Assembly: GCF_015910535.1 (NCBI RefSeq)
Contig: NZ_JACBJG010000001.1
Location: 62,001 to 126,000 of the forward strand
DNA length: 64,000 nucleotides
Direction of reading: 5' to 3'
Source: Saccharomonospora sp. NB11
GTDB taxonomy: Bacteria > Actinomycetota > Actinomycetes > Mycobacteriales > Pseudonocardiaceae
Part shown: positions 1 through 8,483 of the stretch, one piece after another
Numbering within the stretch: the first letter of the stretch is position 1
Layout: each line of letters starts with the position of its first letter
Translations under genes and position numbers: made by a program
The notes under the pieces: generated by a model
Database searches by the model: none
The model's input: only the letters and a program-made list of their open reading frames with translations
What the model was told of the DNA's origin: nothing

Positions 1-264
1 GAGGTGAGCGGCCACGGCGAGCCAGGCGGCGTCGAGCTGTTTCGCGGGTGCGGGCGCCTTCCGCCCGGCCACCCGGTACGGCTGCTCGACCAGCGCGACG
101 TGCACGTCCACCGCGCGGGCCGCGCGCGCGACGGCCACCAGGTCGGGCGCATCGATACCGCCTCCGGCGCCGTGCCCGAGCAGCAACGCGGCCACCCCCT
201 GGTCGGCGGAGTGCAGCGAGACCCGGGCGGGCCCGTGGGGCGTGGGAATCTCGGTGGCCGTCAT
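1..264 (-). CDS. Alpha/beta-hydrolase family protein, N-terminal part (cut by window edge)
   Basis: The reverse strand reads MTATEIPTPHGPARVSL and then LLLGHGAGGGIDAPDL, followed by a hydrophobic strand and VEQPYRVAGRKAP. This resembles the start of the KANL3/Tex30-like alpha/beta-hydrolase family, whose N-terminus has an L-L-x-H-G-A-G oxyanion segment. Only 88 codons are inside the window, and the nucleophile and later catalytic residues lie beyond the left edge. The ATG overlaps the stop of the upstream SRAP gene as ATGA, so the two are probably translationally coupled. The substrate is unknown. Confidence 0.75.
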   Translation of the reverse strand, partial: MTATEIPTPHGPARVSLHSADQGVAALLLGHGAGGGIDAPDLVAVARAARAVDVHVALVEQPYRVAGRKAPAPAKQLDAAWLAVAAHL

Positions 265-1055
265 GACGGGTTCGGCAGCTCGAACAACGCGGCGTCGAGG
301 TCGGTGGCGTCGGGTTCCACCCGCTCGATCAGCTCCGGACCGTTGTTGCGGACGTTGTTGACCTTCGTCGAGATCGGCCGCAGCTCCAGTTCGTCGAGCC
401 AGTCACGATCGGGCGGAGTGAGCAAGTCCGTGGCGTCGGTGCGTGACGGATCGAGCCAGTCCGCCCACCGCTGCACCGGCAGCACGAGCGGCATCCGGTG
501 GTGGATCTCCGCGAGCTGTCCCACGGCTTCGGTGGTGAGCGCCGAGAACGTGACGAGCGGGCGCGCGTCCGGCTCGGCGTTCGGGTCACGCCACGTCTCC
601 CACAGTCCCGCGAAGGCAAGCGAGGACGAGTCCTTCGTCGTCATGTAGTACGGCTCCTTGGCGGCCTTCCGCCCCGCGCCGCCGTCGACGGCCTTCCACT
701 CGAACCAGCCGTCGGCCGGCACGAGGCAGCGTCGCCGGGACAGCGCCTTCCGGAACGCGGGCTTCTCCGTCGCCGTCTCCGCCCGGGTGTTGATCATCCG
801 GTTGCCCACCGAAGGGTCCTTCGCCCAGAACGGGACGAGACCCCACCGCATCATCCGGAGGCTCCGCACCGGCGGCTCGTCCTCCAGCACCGTGCCGTCG
901 GCGTCCCGCGGATGGCGTTCGACGACCGTGGGCACGTGTTTGGTGGGAGCGACGTTGTAGTCGGCACCACCGGCCTTGCCCTCGGTGCCGTCCACCGCGT
1001 CGAACTCCCGCATCAGCGTGGCGGGGTCCTTGGTGGCGGCGTAACGGCCACACAT
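261..1055 (-). CDS. SOS response-associated peptidase (SRAP/HMCES/YedK family)
   Basis: 264 aa protein of the SRAP family, which crosslinks to abasic sites in single-stranded DNA through the amino-terminal cysteine left after Met removal. The protein begins MCGRYAATKDP, so Cys2 is the catalytic residue. This is why I start at 1055 rather than at the longer frame. A GGGAGG ribosome site lies just upstream. The conserved YNVAPT segment (about residue 33), NTRAET, the WFEW motif and the AEIHHRMP motif near the C-terminus are all present. M. tuberculosis Rv3226c is the expected counterpart, and it too lies near rsgA. It overlaps the downstream hydrolase by four bases. Confidence 0.95.
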   Translation of the reverse strand: MCGRYAATKDPATLMREFDAVDGTEGKAGGADYNVAPTKHVPTVVERHPRDADGTVLEDEPPVRSLRMMRWGLVPFWAKDPSVGNRMINTRAETATEKPAFRKALSRRRCLVPADGWFEWKAVDGGAGRKAAKEPYYMTTKDSSSLAFAGLWETWRDPNAEPDARPLVTFSALTTEAVGQLAEIHHRMPLVLPVQRWADWLDPSRTDATDLLTPPDRDWLDELELRPISTKVNNVRNNGPELIERVEPDATDLDAALFELPNPS

Positions 1056-1134
1056 CGGAATCGGCCTCCCTCTCACCACTGACTCTCGGCCCTGCTCGGG
1101 TCCCCGCTCGCCATCGTGGCACGGTTGCCCGGCC

Positions 1135-2208
1135 GTGGCGAACGCCGTGAGGGATCATGGTGGGACGACGAACGACGGGCACGAGAGAGTGGGTGGCAGC
1201 GGCTTGGCCGGTAGGGACTGGCGCAGACTCGACGAGAGCGACGTCCGGGTGCGCCCCGGGAAGGGCTCACGACCGCGCAGCAAGCGCCGCCCCGCGCACG
1301 CCGACGCCGTCGCGGCCATGGTGGTGGCTGTCGACCGAGGCCGGTGGCGGTGCGCGGTCGACGGTGCTCCGGACCGCGTCGTCACCGCCATGCGCGCGCG
1401 GGAACTCGGGCGCACCCCCATCGTGGTGGGCGACCGGGTGCAGTTGGTGGGGGACGTCAGTGGCAGGCCGGACACGCTCGCCCGCATCGTGCGGGTGGCC
1501 GAACGTGACAGCGTGCTGCGTCGCACCGCCGACGACACCGACCCGTACGAGCGCGTGGTGGTCGCCAACGCCGAACAACTGCTCATCGTGACCTCGCTGG
1601 CCGATCCGGCACCGCGAACCGGCTTCATCGACCGGTGTCTCGTCGCCTGTTACACGGGCGGGCTCGAACCCGTGCTGTGTCTGACGAAGGCGGATCTCGC
1701 CCCACCCGACGACCTGCTCGCCTACTACGCGGACCTCAAGGTCCCGGCCGTGGTCACGCGCTACGACGGTGACGTCTCCGAGGTCTCCGACCTGCTGCGC
1801 GACCGCGTGTCCGCGCTGGTCGGTCACTCCGGGGTCGGGAAGTCGACCCTGGTCAATCGCGTCGTGCCCGACGCCGACCTCGCCACGGGAGAAGTCAGTG
1901 CCGTCGGCAAGGGCAGGCACACGTCCGTGAGCGCGGTCGCCCTCCCCCTGCCCGACGGCGGCTGGGTCGTCGACACGCCGGGAGTGCGCTCGTTCGGCCT
2001 GGCCCACGTCACGCCCGACGAGGTCGTGGCGGCGTTCCCCGAGTTCGCCGAGGCCGCCGAGGAGTGCCCGTCCAACTGCGGTCACCTCGGCGCACCCGAC
2101 GACCCGGACTGCGTGCTGGACGAGGTCGTCGCGTCGGGTGCCGCCCGCGCGACGAGGTTGTCGTCGCTGCGCAGGCTGCTCGCCTCGCGTGGTGGAGCGG
2201 AAGTCTGA
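1135..2208 (+). CDS. rsgA: Ribosome small subunit-dependent GTPase A
   Basis: RsgA is a circularly permuted GTPase that acts in late 30S ribosomal subunit maturation. An OB-fold-like N-terminal domain is followed by the permuted G motifs: TKAD (G4), then GHSGVGKST (G1), then DTPG (G3). The C-terminal zinc-binding segment is visible as CPSNCGHLGAPDDPDC. It is up to 357 aa long. The start is uncertain: GTG codons at 1135, 1147 and 1189 are in frame and none has a strong ribosome site. The family's usual start near GRDWRRLDESDVR would favour 1189. It is transcribed divergently from the SRAP gene. Confidence 0.95.
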   Translation: MANAVRDHGGTTNDGHERVGGSGLAGRDWRRLDESDVRVRPGKGSRPRSKRRPAHADAVAAMVVAVDRGRWRCAVDGAPDRVVTAMRARELGRTPIVVGDRVQLVGDVSGRPDTLARIVRVAERDSVLRRTADDTDPYERVVVANAEQLLIVTSLADPAPRTGFIDRCLVACYTGGLEPVLCLTKADLAPPDDLLAYYADLKVPAVVTRYDGDVSEVSDLLRDRVSALVGHSGVGKSTLVNRVVPDADLATGEVSAVGKGRHTSVSAVALPLPDGGWVVDTPGVRSFGLAHVTPDEVVAAFPEFAEAAEECPSNCGHLGAPDDPDCVLDEVVASGAARATRLSSLRRLLASRGGAEV

Positions 2209-2320
2209 GGACCCCCGACGACGGGGTGTGTGAAATTGGTAAGAGGCCGCATGGAACCCTGGGGCTGGATCTTTCGTCTGAGGGACGAACCTGGATTCAC
2301 ATCGATTTGAGGGGATTTCC

Positions 2321-3130
2321 ATGCGTACCTCTGTTCTCGCCGCCGGCGGTGTCGCGCTGGCTCTGGCGCTGAGCGCCTGTGGTGGAGACGACTCGTCCAG
2401 CAACAACGGCCTCCCCGGCGGCAGCGGAAACGGGGGCGCGTTCGGCGACCTGTCGTCGCTGGTGGCGTCGGCGCAGGAGCAGACGACCCAGAGCAGCTCG
2501 TCCAAGTTCACGATGGAGATGAACATGGGCGGGCAGAGCATCACCGCCCAGGGCGAGGGCATCTACTCGGGTGAGAACACCGCGATGTCCATGACCATGG
2601 ACATGGGCGGCCAGTCCATGGACATGATCTTCGTGGACAACGTCATCTACATGAAGATGCCCGAGGGTCTCAACCCCGACCCGAGCAAGCCCTGGATCAA
2701 GATGACGGCCGAGGACGCCGCCGGCATGGGTCAGGACTTCGACCAGATGACCGAGCAGAGCGACCCGTCCAAGACGCTGGAGCAGCTCCAGAAGGCCGGC
2801 GGTGAGATCAAGGACACCAAGGAGACCGAGATCGACGGTCAGAAGGTGACCCAGTACACCGTCGAGCTCGACCTGTCGAAGGCCGGCGAGATGCTGGGTG
2901 ACGAGAGTGCCGCCGCCTCCATCCCGGCGGGCACCATGATCCCGGTCGAGCTGTACCTCAACAGCGACAACCTGCCGGTCCGCATCGAGATGAACATGGG
3001 CGCCGTCGCCGAGGCCGCGGGCGCGCCGGGTGGTGACGCCGGCATCGTCATGACCTACTCCGACTGGGGCACCCCGGTCGACATCAAGGCTCCGCCGGCC
3101 GACCAGGTCGGTGAGATGCCGTCGTACTGA
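2321..3130 (+). CDS. Secreted lipoprotein, LppX/LprG-like
   Basis: 269 aa. The signal sequence MRTSVLAAGGVALALALSAC ends in a lipobox (LSAC), so the mature protein should be lipid-anchored at Cys20 on the outer face of the membrane. A Ser/Asn/Gly linker follows, then a domain rich in Met-containing beta strands (MEMNMGGQS, MSMTMDMGGQSMDM, VIYMKMPEG). The pattern fits the LppX/LprAFG or related DUF6612-type lipoproteins that bind lipids in mycobacteria. A GAGGGG ribosome site precedes the ATG. The gene stands alone, with a strong terminator right after the stop. The ligand is unknown. Confidence 0.8.
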   Translation: MRTSVLAAGGVALALALSACGGDDSSSNNGLPGGSGNGGAFGDLSSLVASAQEQTTQSSSSKFTMEMNMGGQSITAQGEGIYSGENTAMSMTMDMGGQSMDMIFVDNVIYMKMPEGLNPDPSKPWIKMTAEDAAGMGQDFDQMTEQSDPSKTLEQLQKAGGEIKDTKETEIDGQKVTQYTVELDLSKAGEMLGDESAAASIPAGTMIPVELYLNSDNLPVRIEMNMGAVAEAAGAPGGDAGIVMTYSDWGTPVDIKAPPADQVGEMPSY

Positions 3131-3144
3131 TCGACGCTGAAGAG

Positions 3145-3183
3145 AAAACGCCCCGAAGCCGCTGTCGGCTCGGGGCGTTTCTC
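3145..3183 (+). terminator. Rho-independent terminator of the lipoprotein gene
   Basis: AAACGCCCCGA at 3146-3156 pairs with TCGGGGCGTTT at 3170-3180, an 11-bp stem ending in a T run, 15 bases after the lipoprotein stop codon. Confidence 0.85.
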
Positions 3184-3217
3184 GTTGTACCGCGGGTCGG
3201 ACGCCGACCCGACGACG

Positions 3218-3244
3218 AAGCGCCCCGAGTGGCTCGGGGCGCTT
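3218..3244 (-). terminator. Terminator of pruA
   Basis: AAGCGCCCCGAG (3218-3229) and CTCGGGGCGCTT (3233-3244) form a perfect 12-bp stem with a three-base loop, 22 bases beyond the pruA stop on the minus strand. Together with the previous hairpin it insulates two convergent genes. Confidence 0.85.
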
Positions 3245-3266
3245 CTGCGTATCGGACCTCGGCTCG

Positions 3267-4895
3267 TCAGCCCATGTGCGGGTAGGTGATGTCGACAGGG
3301 GCGTCGAACGTCTCCTTGATGGAGCGCGGGCTCGTCCACCGCAGCAGGTTGAACATCGACCCGGCCTTGTCGTTGGTGCCCGACGCCCGCGAGCCGCCGA
3401 AGGGCTGCTGACTCACGATCGACCCGGTCGGCTTGTCGTTGACGTAGAAGTTGCCCGCGGCGTGCCGCAGCGCCCGGTGAGCCTGCTGGATGGCCTTCCG
3501 GTCGTCGGCGAACACCGCACCCGTCAACGCGTACGGCGCCGTCGTGTCGACGAGGTCGAGAACCTTCTCGTACTCGCCGTCCTCGTACACCGTCACGGCG
3601 AGGATCGGGCCGAAGTACTCGGTGGAGAACACCTCGTGCTTCGGGTCGTCGGAGAGGAGCACGGTCGGTTCGACGAAGTAGCCCACGCTGTCGTCGCACC
3701 CGCCACCCACGAGCACCTCCAGGTGCGGGTCGCCGGGCACGCTCTCCAACAGCGCCCGGTGCTTCGCGAACGCCCTCGCGTCGATGACCGCACCACCGAA
3801 GTGCGAGAAGTCCGTGACGTCGCCGTAGGACACGGTCTTCGTCAGCTCGACGAGCTGCTCACGCAGTCCGTTGTTCCACAGCGACCGCGGCACGTACGCG
3901 CGCGACGCCGCCGAGCACTTCTGGCCCTGGTACTCGAAGGCGCCACGGACCAACGCCGCCACCAGCTTGTCCACGTTGGCCGACGGGTGCGCGACGACGA
4001 AGTCCTTGCCTCCGGTCTCCCCGACGATGCGCGGGTAGCAGCCGTAGGTGTCGAGGTTGTCCGCGATCGTCCGCCACAGCAGCTTGAACGTCGCCGTGGA
4101 GCCCGTGAAGTGCAGGCCCGCGAAACCGGGGTCGGTCAACGCGACCTTGCTGACGGCCGCGCCGTCGCCGGTCACCATGTTGATCACGCCCGGAGGCAGA
4201 CCGGCCTCTTCGAAGATCTGCATCGTGTAGTGCGCGGCCAACTGCTGCGTCGGCGTCGGCTTCCACACCACCGTGTTGCCCATGAGCGCGGGCGAGCTCG
4301 GCAGGTTGCCCGCGATCGCCGTGAAGTTGAACGGTGTGATGGCCACGACGAACCCGTCGAGCGGCCGGTACTCCATGCGGTTCCAGGCACCCGGCACCGA
4401 GTTCGGCTGCTCCGCGAGGATGCGCCGCGCATAGGAAACGTTGAATCGCAGGAAGTCGATCAGCTCGCACGCCGCGTCGATCTCGGCCTGCTGCACCGAC
4501 TTCGACTGCCCCAGCATCGTGGCGGCGTTCAGGGTGTCCCGGTAGGGTCCGGCGATCAGGTCCGCGGCACGGAGGAACACGGCCGCACGTTCGTCGAAGG
4601 GCAGCTCGCTCCACTCGCGTGCCGCCGACTTCGCCGCGGCCACCGCGTCGGCCACGTCGTCGTTCGTCGCCTGCGCACTCACCCCCAGCACATGTCCGTG
4701 GTCGTGCGGTTGCACGACGTCGAAGGCGTCACCACCGGCCATGCGGCGGCGGCCTCCGATCGTCTGGGTCAGCTCGTGCTTCTCGCCCTCCAATTCGGCG
4801 AGTTTCGCCCGAAGCGACTCCCGCTCCGCCGTCCCGGGAGCGTAGGTGTGGACCGGTTCGTTGGCCGGTACGGGAACGGATGTCACAGCGTCCAT
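3267..4895 (-). CDS. pruA: L-glutamate gamma-semialdehyde dehydrogenase (1-pyrroline-5-carboxylate dehydrogenase)
   Basis: 542 aa, the usual length for the actinobacterial family. It oxidises glutamate semialdehyde to glutamate with NAD+, the second step of proline catabolism. Visible landmarks are the cofactor region PFNFTAIAGNL (about 188-198), the FTGST motif (about 263-267), general base Glu293 in VGETGGKDF and the nucleophile Cys327 in YQGQKCSAAS. The C-terminal QPFGGSRASGTNDKAG loop, which recognises the substrate, is intact. The partner proline dehydrogenase is not adjacent. It is probably a single-gene unit, since 55 bases separate it from the gene upstream and it ends in its own terminator. 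Confidence 0.96.
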   Translation of the reverse strand: MDAVTSVPVPANEPVHTYAPGTAERESLRAKLAELEGEKHELTQTIGGRRRMAGGDAFDVVQPHDHGHVLGVSAQATNDDVADAVAAAKSAAREWSELPFDERAAVFLRAADLIAGPYRDTLNAATMLGQSKSVQQAEIDAACELIDFLRFNVSYARRILAEQPNSVPGAWNRMEYRPLDGFVVAITPFNFTAIAGNLPSSPALMGNTVVWKPTPTQQLAAHYTMQIFEEAGLPPGVINMVTGDGAAVSKVALTDPGFAGLHFTGSTATFKLLWRTIADNLDTYGCYPRIVGETGGKDFVVAHPSANVDKLVAALVRGAFEYQGQKCSAASRAYVPRSLWNNGLREQLVELTKTVSYGDVTDFSHFGGAVIDARAFAKHRALLESVPGDPHLEVLVGGGCDDSVGYFVEPTVLLSDDPKHEVFSTEYFGPILAVTVYEDGEYEKVLDLVDTTAPYALTGAVFADDRKAIQQAHRALRHAAGNFYVNDKPTGSIVSQQPFGGSRASGTNDKAGSMFNLLRWTSPRSIKETFDAPVDITYPHMG

Positions 4896-4950
4896 GGTGT
4901 GTCTCGCTTTCCGTATCGATCCGCCTCGTGAGCGGTGCGCAGTGACATGC

Positions 4951-5463
4951 TTACATGAGTTCGAGCAGGAACGGCAGTTCCTGCGGCGCGTACCAGGCGA
5001 GCTCGTGGTCCTCCACGTCGCCGAGCGTCAACTCCGCGTCCTCGTCTCCGAGGTCCGCGTCGTCTATCACCTCCGCCGCCGCCAGAACGGCGTTCTCCGC
5101 CTCGGGCAGATCGACGTGGATGGCCGCGACGGCCGTCAACGCCACCGGGCCCGACACCTTCACCACGGCGTCGTCCAGATCGGGCCGCAACGTCACGTCG
5201 TCGACGTCAGCCGACACCACGACCCGACGCGGCGGCTCCTTGTCGCTCGTCTCCACCAGGTCGGGATCGGACGCCAGCAGCCGCAGCGACGCCCGCGCGG
5301 CGTCGGTGAGCGCCGCGTACTCCAATTCCTCCGTCGTCCCGCTCGTGTACGCCTCCCGCAGCGCCGGGGTCAGCGCGAACGCCGTTCCGCCGACGGGCGT
5401 CAGCTCCTCGGAGTCGAGCAGTTCCCGCAACATGCCGATGGTTGCAGGCACGTAGATCCTCAC
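4951..5463 (-). CDS. DUF6912-like conserved protein
   Basis: 170 aa beginning VRIYVPATIGML. Actinobacterial proteins with this start are grouped as DUF6912, and no function is established. The C-terminal half is acidic (DDADLGDEDAELTLGDVEDHEL) and ends in AWYAPQELPFLLELM. GTG at 5463 is the likely start because it overlaps the stop of the upstream acyltransferase as GTGA. This implies translational coupling and possibly a shared role. No membrane segment or signal peptide is seen. Confidence 0.7.
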   Translation of the reverse strand: MRIYVPATIGMLRELLDSEELTPVGGTAFALTPALREAYTSGTTEELEYAALTDAARASLRLLASDPDLVETSDKEPPRRVVVSADVDDVTLRPDLDDAVVKVSGPVALTAVAAIHVDLPEAENAVLAAAEVIDDADLGDEDAELTLGDVEDHELAWYAPQELPFLLELM

Positions 5464-6881
5464 CCGTTCGTCCCTTTCAGTTCCTCGATCGCCTCGGTCA
5501 CCGCACCCGCGAGCACCGTGATGTCGGACAGCGCCTTGCGGTCGCCGTTCAATCCGAAGTAGACGTTCCCTTCGTACGACGTGATGCCCACCGCCAGCGC
5601 CTGCTCCCGGGCCAGCGGCAACACGGGGTAGATGCGTTCCAGCGGCGCCGCCCCCGCGTACAGGCGGTGTTGCGGACCCGGCGAGTTCACGACGACCACG
5701 TTGAACAGTCGCCCCGAGAGCGAACTCGCCGCCCTCGCCGCCAACGAGTACATCGTGGCGGGTGCGAACCCACTGACGCGCACCAGTGCCCGAGCCGCCA
5801 CCGACCGGCGGGCACGCACCTGCTCCGCCATCGCGTGCGCGATGTGCTGCAACCGCAGCACCGGGTGCGGCTCTCCCACCGGAAGGTCGATCAGACACGG
5901 GTCGACCCGGTTGTCGAGCAGCGAGATCGTGGAGAAGGTGACGTCGTCCGGACCGCGCACCGCCAGCGGCGCGAGTGCCCGCACGGTGTCCGTCGGCTCC
6001 AACGGGCGTCCCCGCGACAACAACCATTGCCGCAACGCGCTGGTGACGACCGCGAAGACCACGTCGTTGATCGTCCCGCCGTGCCGTCGCCGGACCTCAC
6101 GCAGGTCGTCCAGGGTCACCGACGTGCCCGCGAATACGCGTGCTCCGCTGACCCGCGCGTTGAGCGGGCTCCGCGGCGCCGGGCGCACGAGGGAGCGCAC
6201 CGTCGTCGCGAGCTCCCCTGCGGTGTCGAACAGCCGCTCGGCCGTGGTGGTCAGATCGCGCGCGGCGCTCCGCACGTTGTCCACCACCTCCGTCGGCCTG
6301 CGCACGCTCTCGGTGATCGCGTCGAGCAACAGCCGCGCCCGTCCCGGCCGCGACGACGGTGTCCACTCCGGCCACGGCGACAACTCGACGTCGTCGTCCG
6401 GTTCGGCGGCTTCCGAGTCGAGAATCAGTTGGCCCAAATCGAGGGTGGCGGTGCCGTCCACCAACGCCTGATGCGTCTTGGTCACGAGCGCGACCCGGTC
6501 GTCGGCCAGCCCCTCGACGACGTACAGCTCCCAGAGCGGACGGTCACGGTCCAACGGTCGCGCCAACAACCTGGCCACCAGTTCGAACAACTGCGCGTCA
6601 CTGCCCGGGGACGGAAGCGCGGAGCGCCGCACGTGGTAGGTGACGTCGAAGTCGCCGTCCTCCACCCACACCGGCCGCGCGAGATGGCCCGGCACCGGCT
6701 CCACGTACTGTCGGTAGCGCGGCAGGTACGCCAGGCGCCGGGACACCAGGGACAGCAGGCGCGCGTAATCGAAACCCGACCGCGGGCGCCGCAGAATCGC
6801 GACGTTGCCGACGTGCATGGGCACCGACTCTTCCTCCACGTAGAGGAACGAGGCATCCAGCGCGGACAGACGGTCGGCCAT
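5460..6881 (-). CDS. Wax ester synthase/diacylglycerol acyltransferase (WS/DGAT)-like protein with altered active site
   Basis: 473 aa with the family's MADRLSALDASFLYVE start. Family members transfer an acyl group from acyl-CoA to a fatty alcohol or diacylglycerol through an HHxxxDG motif. Here the motif reads HQALVDG (residues 137-143). The first His and the DG are kept, but the second His, regarded as catalytic by analogy with condensation domains, is Gln. The C-terminal NVVVVNSPGP segment (family PLW...ND and NVPGP-like region) is present, as are PLWELYVVEG and GGTINDVVFAV. It may be inactive or use another chemistry. It is coupled to the downstream DUF6912 gene. Confidence 0.88.
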   Translation of the reverse strand: MADRLSALDASFLYVEEESVPMHVGNVAILRRPRSGFDYARLLSLVSRRLAYLPRYRQYVEPVPGHLARPVWVEDGDFDVTYHVRRSALPSPGSDAQLFELVARLLARPLDRDRPLWELYVVEGLADDRVALVTKTHQALVDGTATLDLGQLILDSEAAEPDDDVELSPWPEWTPSSRPGRARLLLDAITESVRRPTEVVDNVRSAARDLTTTAERLFDTAGELATTVRSLVRPAPRSPLNARVSGARVFAGTSVTLDDLREVRRRHGGTINDVVFAVVTSALRQWLLSRGRPLEPTDTVRALAPLAVRGPDDVTFSTISLLDNRVDPCLIDLPVGEPHPVLRLQHIAHAMAEQVRARRSVAARALVRVSGFAPATMYSLAARAASSLSGRLFNVVVVNSPGPQHRLYAGAAPLERIYPVLPLAREQALAVGITSYEGNVYFGLNGDRKALSDITVLAGAVTEAIEELKGTNG

Positions 6882-6953
6882 GACGTGATCCTGACAGAAT
6901 CCGAGCTGGAACGCCTCGTCCGCGCGTGCTCGGCGTGATGGGAGACTGGCGCG

Positions 6954-7724
6954 GTGGGTGACAAGCAGGCGACGTCGCCGAAGGACCGCTTCCTGACCGT
7001 CTACGGCCGCAAACCCGTTCTGGAGGTGCTGGCCGACGACACGCTCGACGTCGACAAGGTGATGCTGGCCGACACGGCCCGTGGACCGGCCGTCGCGGAG
7101 ATCCGCCGCGCGGCGAGGAACCGGGGTGTGCCCGTGCAGACCGCGAGTGCGCATCGGGTGAAGGTGCTCGCGGGCAACGGCAAGCAGGACCAGGGTGTGC
7201 TGGCCGACGTCGTCGCTCCCCGCATGCTGCCCCTGTCGGCGGCGCTCGACCGCACCGCGCCGCCGTCGCCGTTGCTGCTCCTGGACGGCATCACCACTCC
7301 CGCGAACGTCGGCATGATCCTGCGGACGGCCACCGCTGCGGGCCTGCCCGGCATCGTGGTGCCACGACGTGGAGTGGCCGCGCTCGACCCGCTGGTCGTG
7401 AAGGCATCGGCGGGTGTGGCGTTCCGCGCGCCGGTGCTGCGGTGCGGCTCGGCCGCCGAGGCGGCGGAACTGCTCGTCGAGGCCGGCTACACGCTGTACG
7501 CGCTGGGCTCCCGGGCCGGTGCCGCCGCCACGCCGGTGTTCGACGTGCCCGTGCCGTCGCGCGCGGTGTTCGTGCTGGGCGGCGAGACGCACGGTGTGAG
7601 CGAAGCCGTGTCGAACCTCGCGGCGGGTTGGGTGTCGATCCCGATGCCGGGCGACGTCGAGTCGCTCAACGTGTCGGCCGCCGCGGCGGTCGTGTGCTTC
7701 GAACTCGTCCGCCGCGGCCGGTGA
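6954..7724 (+). CDS. TrmH/SpoU family RNA 2'-O-methyltransferase
   Basis: 256 aa. An N-terminal substrate-binding region (YGRKPVLEVL, then VPVQTAS) precedes the SPOUT methyltransferase core. The family motifs are clear: motif 1 in LDGITTPANVGMILRTA, motif 2 in FVLGGETHGVSEAV and motif 3 in IPMPGDVESLNVSAAAAVVCFE. The knotted SAM site lies in the last two. Likely substrate is rRNA or tRNA ribose, but the exact nucleotide cannot be told from sequence. It starts with GTG and has a GGGAG ribosome site. It ends three bases from the convergent espG-like gene with no room for a terminator. Confidence 0.9.
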   Translation: MGDKQATSPKDRFLTVYGRKPVLEVLADDTLDVDKVMLADTARGPAVAEIRRAARNRGVPVQTASAHRVKVLAGNGKQDQGVLADVVAPRMLPLSAALDRTAPPSPLLLLDGITTPANVGMILRTATAAGLPGIVVPRRGVAALDPLVVKASAGVAFRAPVLRCGSAAEAAELLVEAGYTLYALGSRAGAAATPVFDVPVPSRAVFVLGGETHGVSEAVSNLAAGWVSIPMPGDVESLNVSAAAAVVCFELVRRGR

Positions 7725-7727
7725 CCG

Positions 7728-8483
7728 TCACGCGCGCTGGGTCACCACGAGGTGCCCGCGCAACGACTCCAGCGTCGCCACCAGAGCGCCGGGGTCGCCG
7801 GGTTGGACGCAGAACTCCTCCTCGTCCCCGACGCGCACCCGGTGGTTGAGGTAACGACCCCAGTCGGTGTCGACGAAATGCAGGGGCGTCCGAACGGTCC
7901 GGTAGGTGCCCGACGGGTCGCGGTCCGCGACGTACAGCTCGCCACCGCCGAGGGCGGGCCGCTCCATCACCTTTTTGATCTCGGTGACGACCCGCGCGAC
8001 CGACCGGTCGCGGTGGGTCTGTTCGAAACCCTCCTGCAAGTCGGCGACCCGCACCACCCACCGGGTGCCGCCTCCGGGACCGACCTCGGGCAGCGCCCGC
8101 ACGAGCGAGGCGGGCAACTCGGTGTGGTCGACGACGGAGAGCGACACGCAGTCGCCGTGCCGCACGGCGAGCACGCCCAGCATGCCTCGCGACGCGGCCA
8201 GCACACTCCAGGTGGTCTCGTCCTGCGAGACCCACCCGAAATACTCCAGCGATGCGTTCGTGAGGACGGGGAGCAGATCGACGAATTCCGGGTCGAGACG
8301 ACCTCGGCCGTCGAGCAACCCGGCGGCCGCGAACTCCTGGTTCAACGCCGACTGCGCCGCGTCGCGTTCCTCACGCGGATACCACATCGGTTCGGGTTGC
8401 AGCGCGATGTGCAGTGCGCCGAGACCCTCGCGTTCGGCAGCGGCGGCGAGGGCCCCGACCGACAGTTCCACGACCTGGCTCAC
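7728..8483 (-). CDS. ESX secretion-associated EspG-family protein
   Basis: 251 aa. EspG proteins are cytosolic chaperones that bind the tip of PE-PPE substrates of type VII secretion. The family signatures here are the VVELSVGALAAAAEREGL start, the WYPREERDAAQ segment and the run WVVRVADLQEGFEQTH. GTG at 8483 overlaps the stop of the PPE-like gene (GTGA), so chaperone and substrate should be made together. It is the last gene of a four-gene operon. No ESX core component (EccB, EccC, MycP) is present in the window. Confidence 0.85.
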   Translation of the reverse strand: MSQVVELSVGALAAAAEREGLGALHIALQPEPMWYPREERDAAQSALNQEFAAAGLLDGRGRLDPEFVDLLPVLTNASLEYFGWVSQDETTWSVLAASRGMLGVLAVRHGDCVSLSVVDHTELPASLVRALPEVGPGGGTRWVVRVADLQEGFEQTHRDRSVARVVTEIKKVMERPALGGGELYVADRDPSGTYRTVRTPLHFVDTDWGRYLNHRVRVGDEEEFCVQPGDPGALVATLESLRGHLVVTQRA

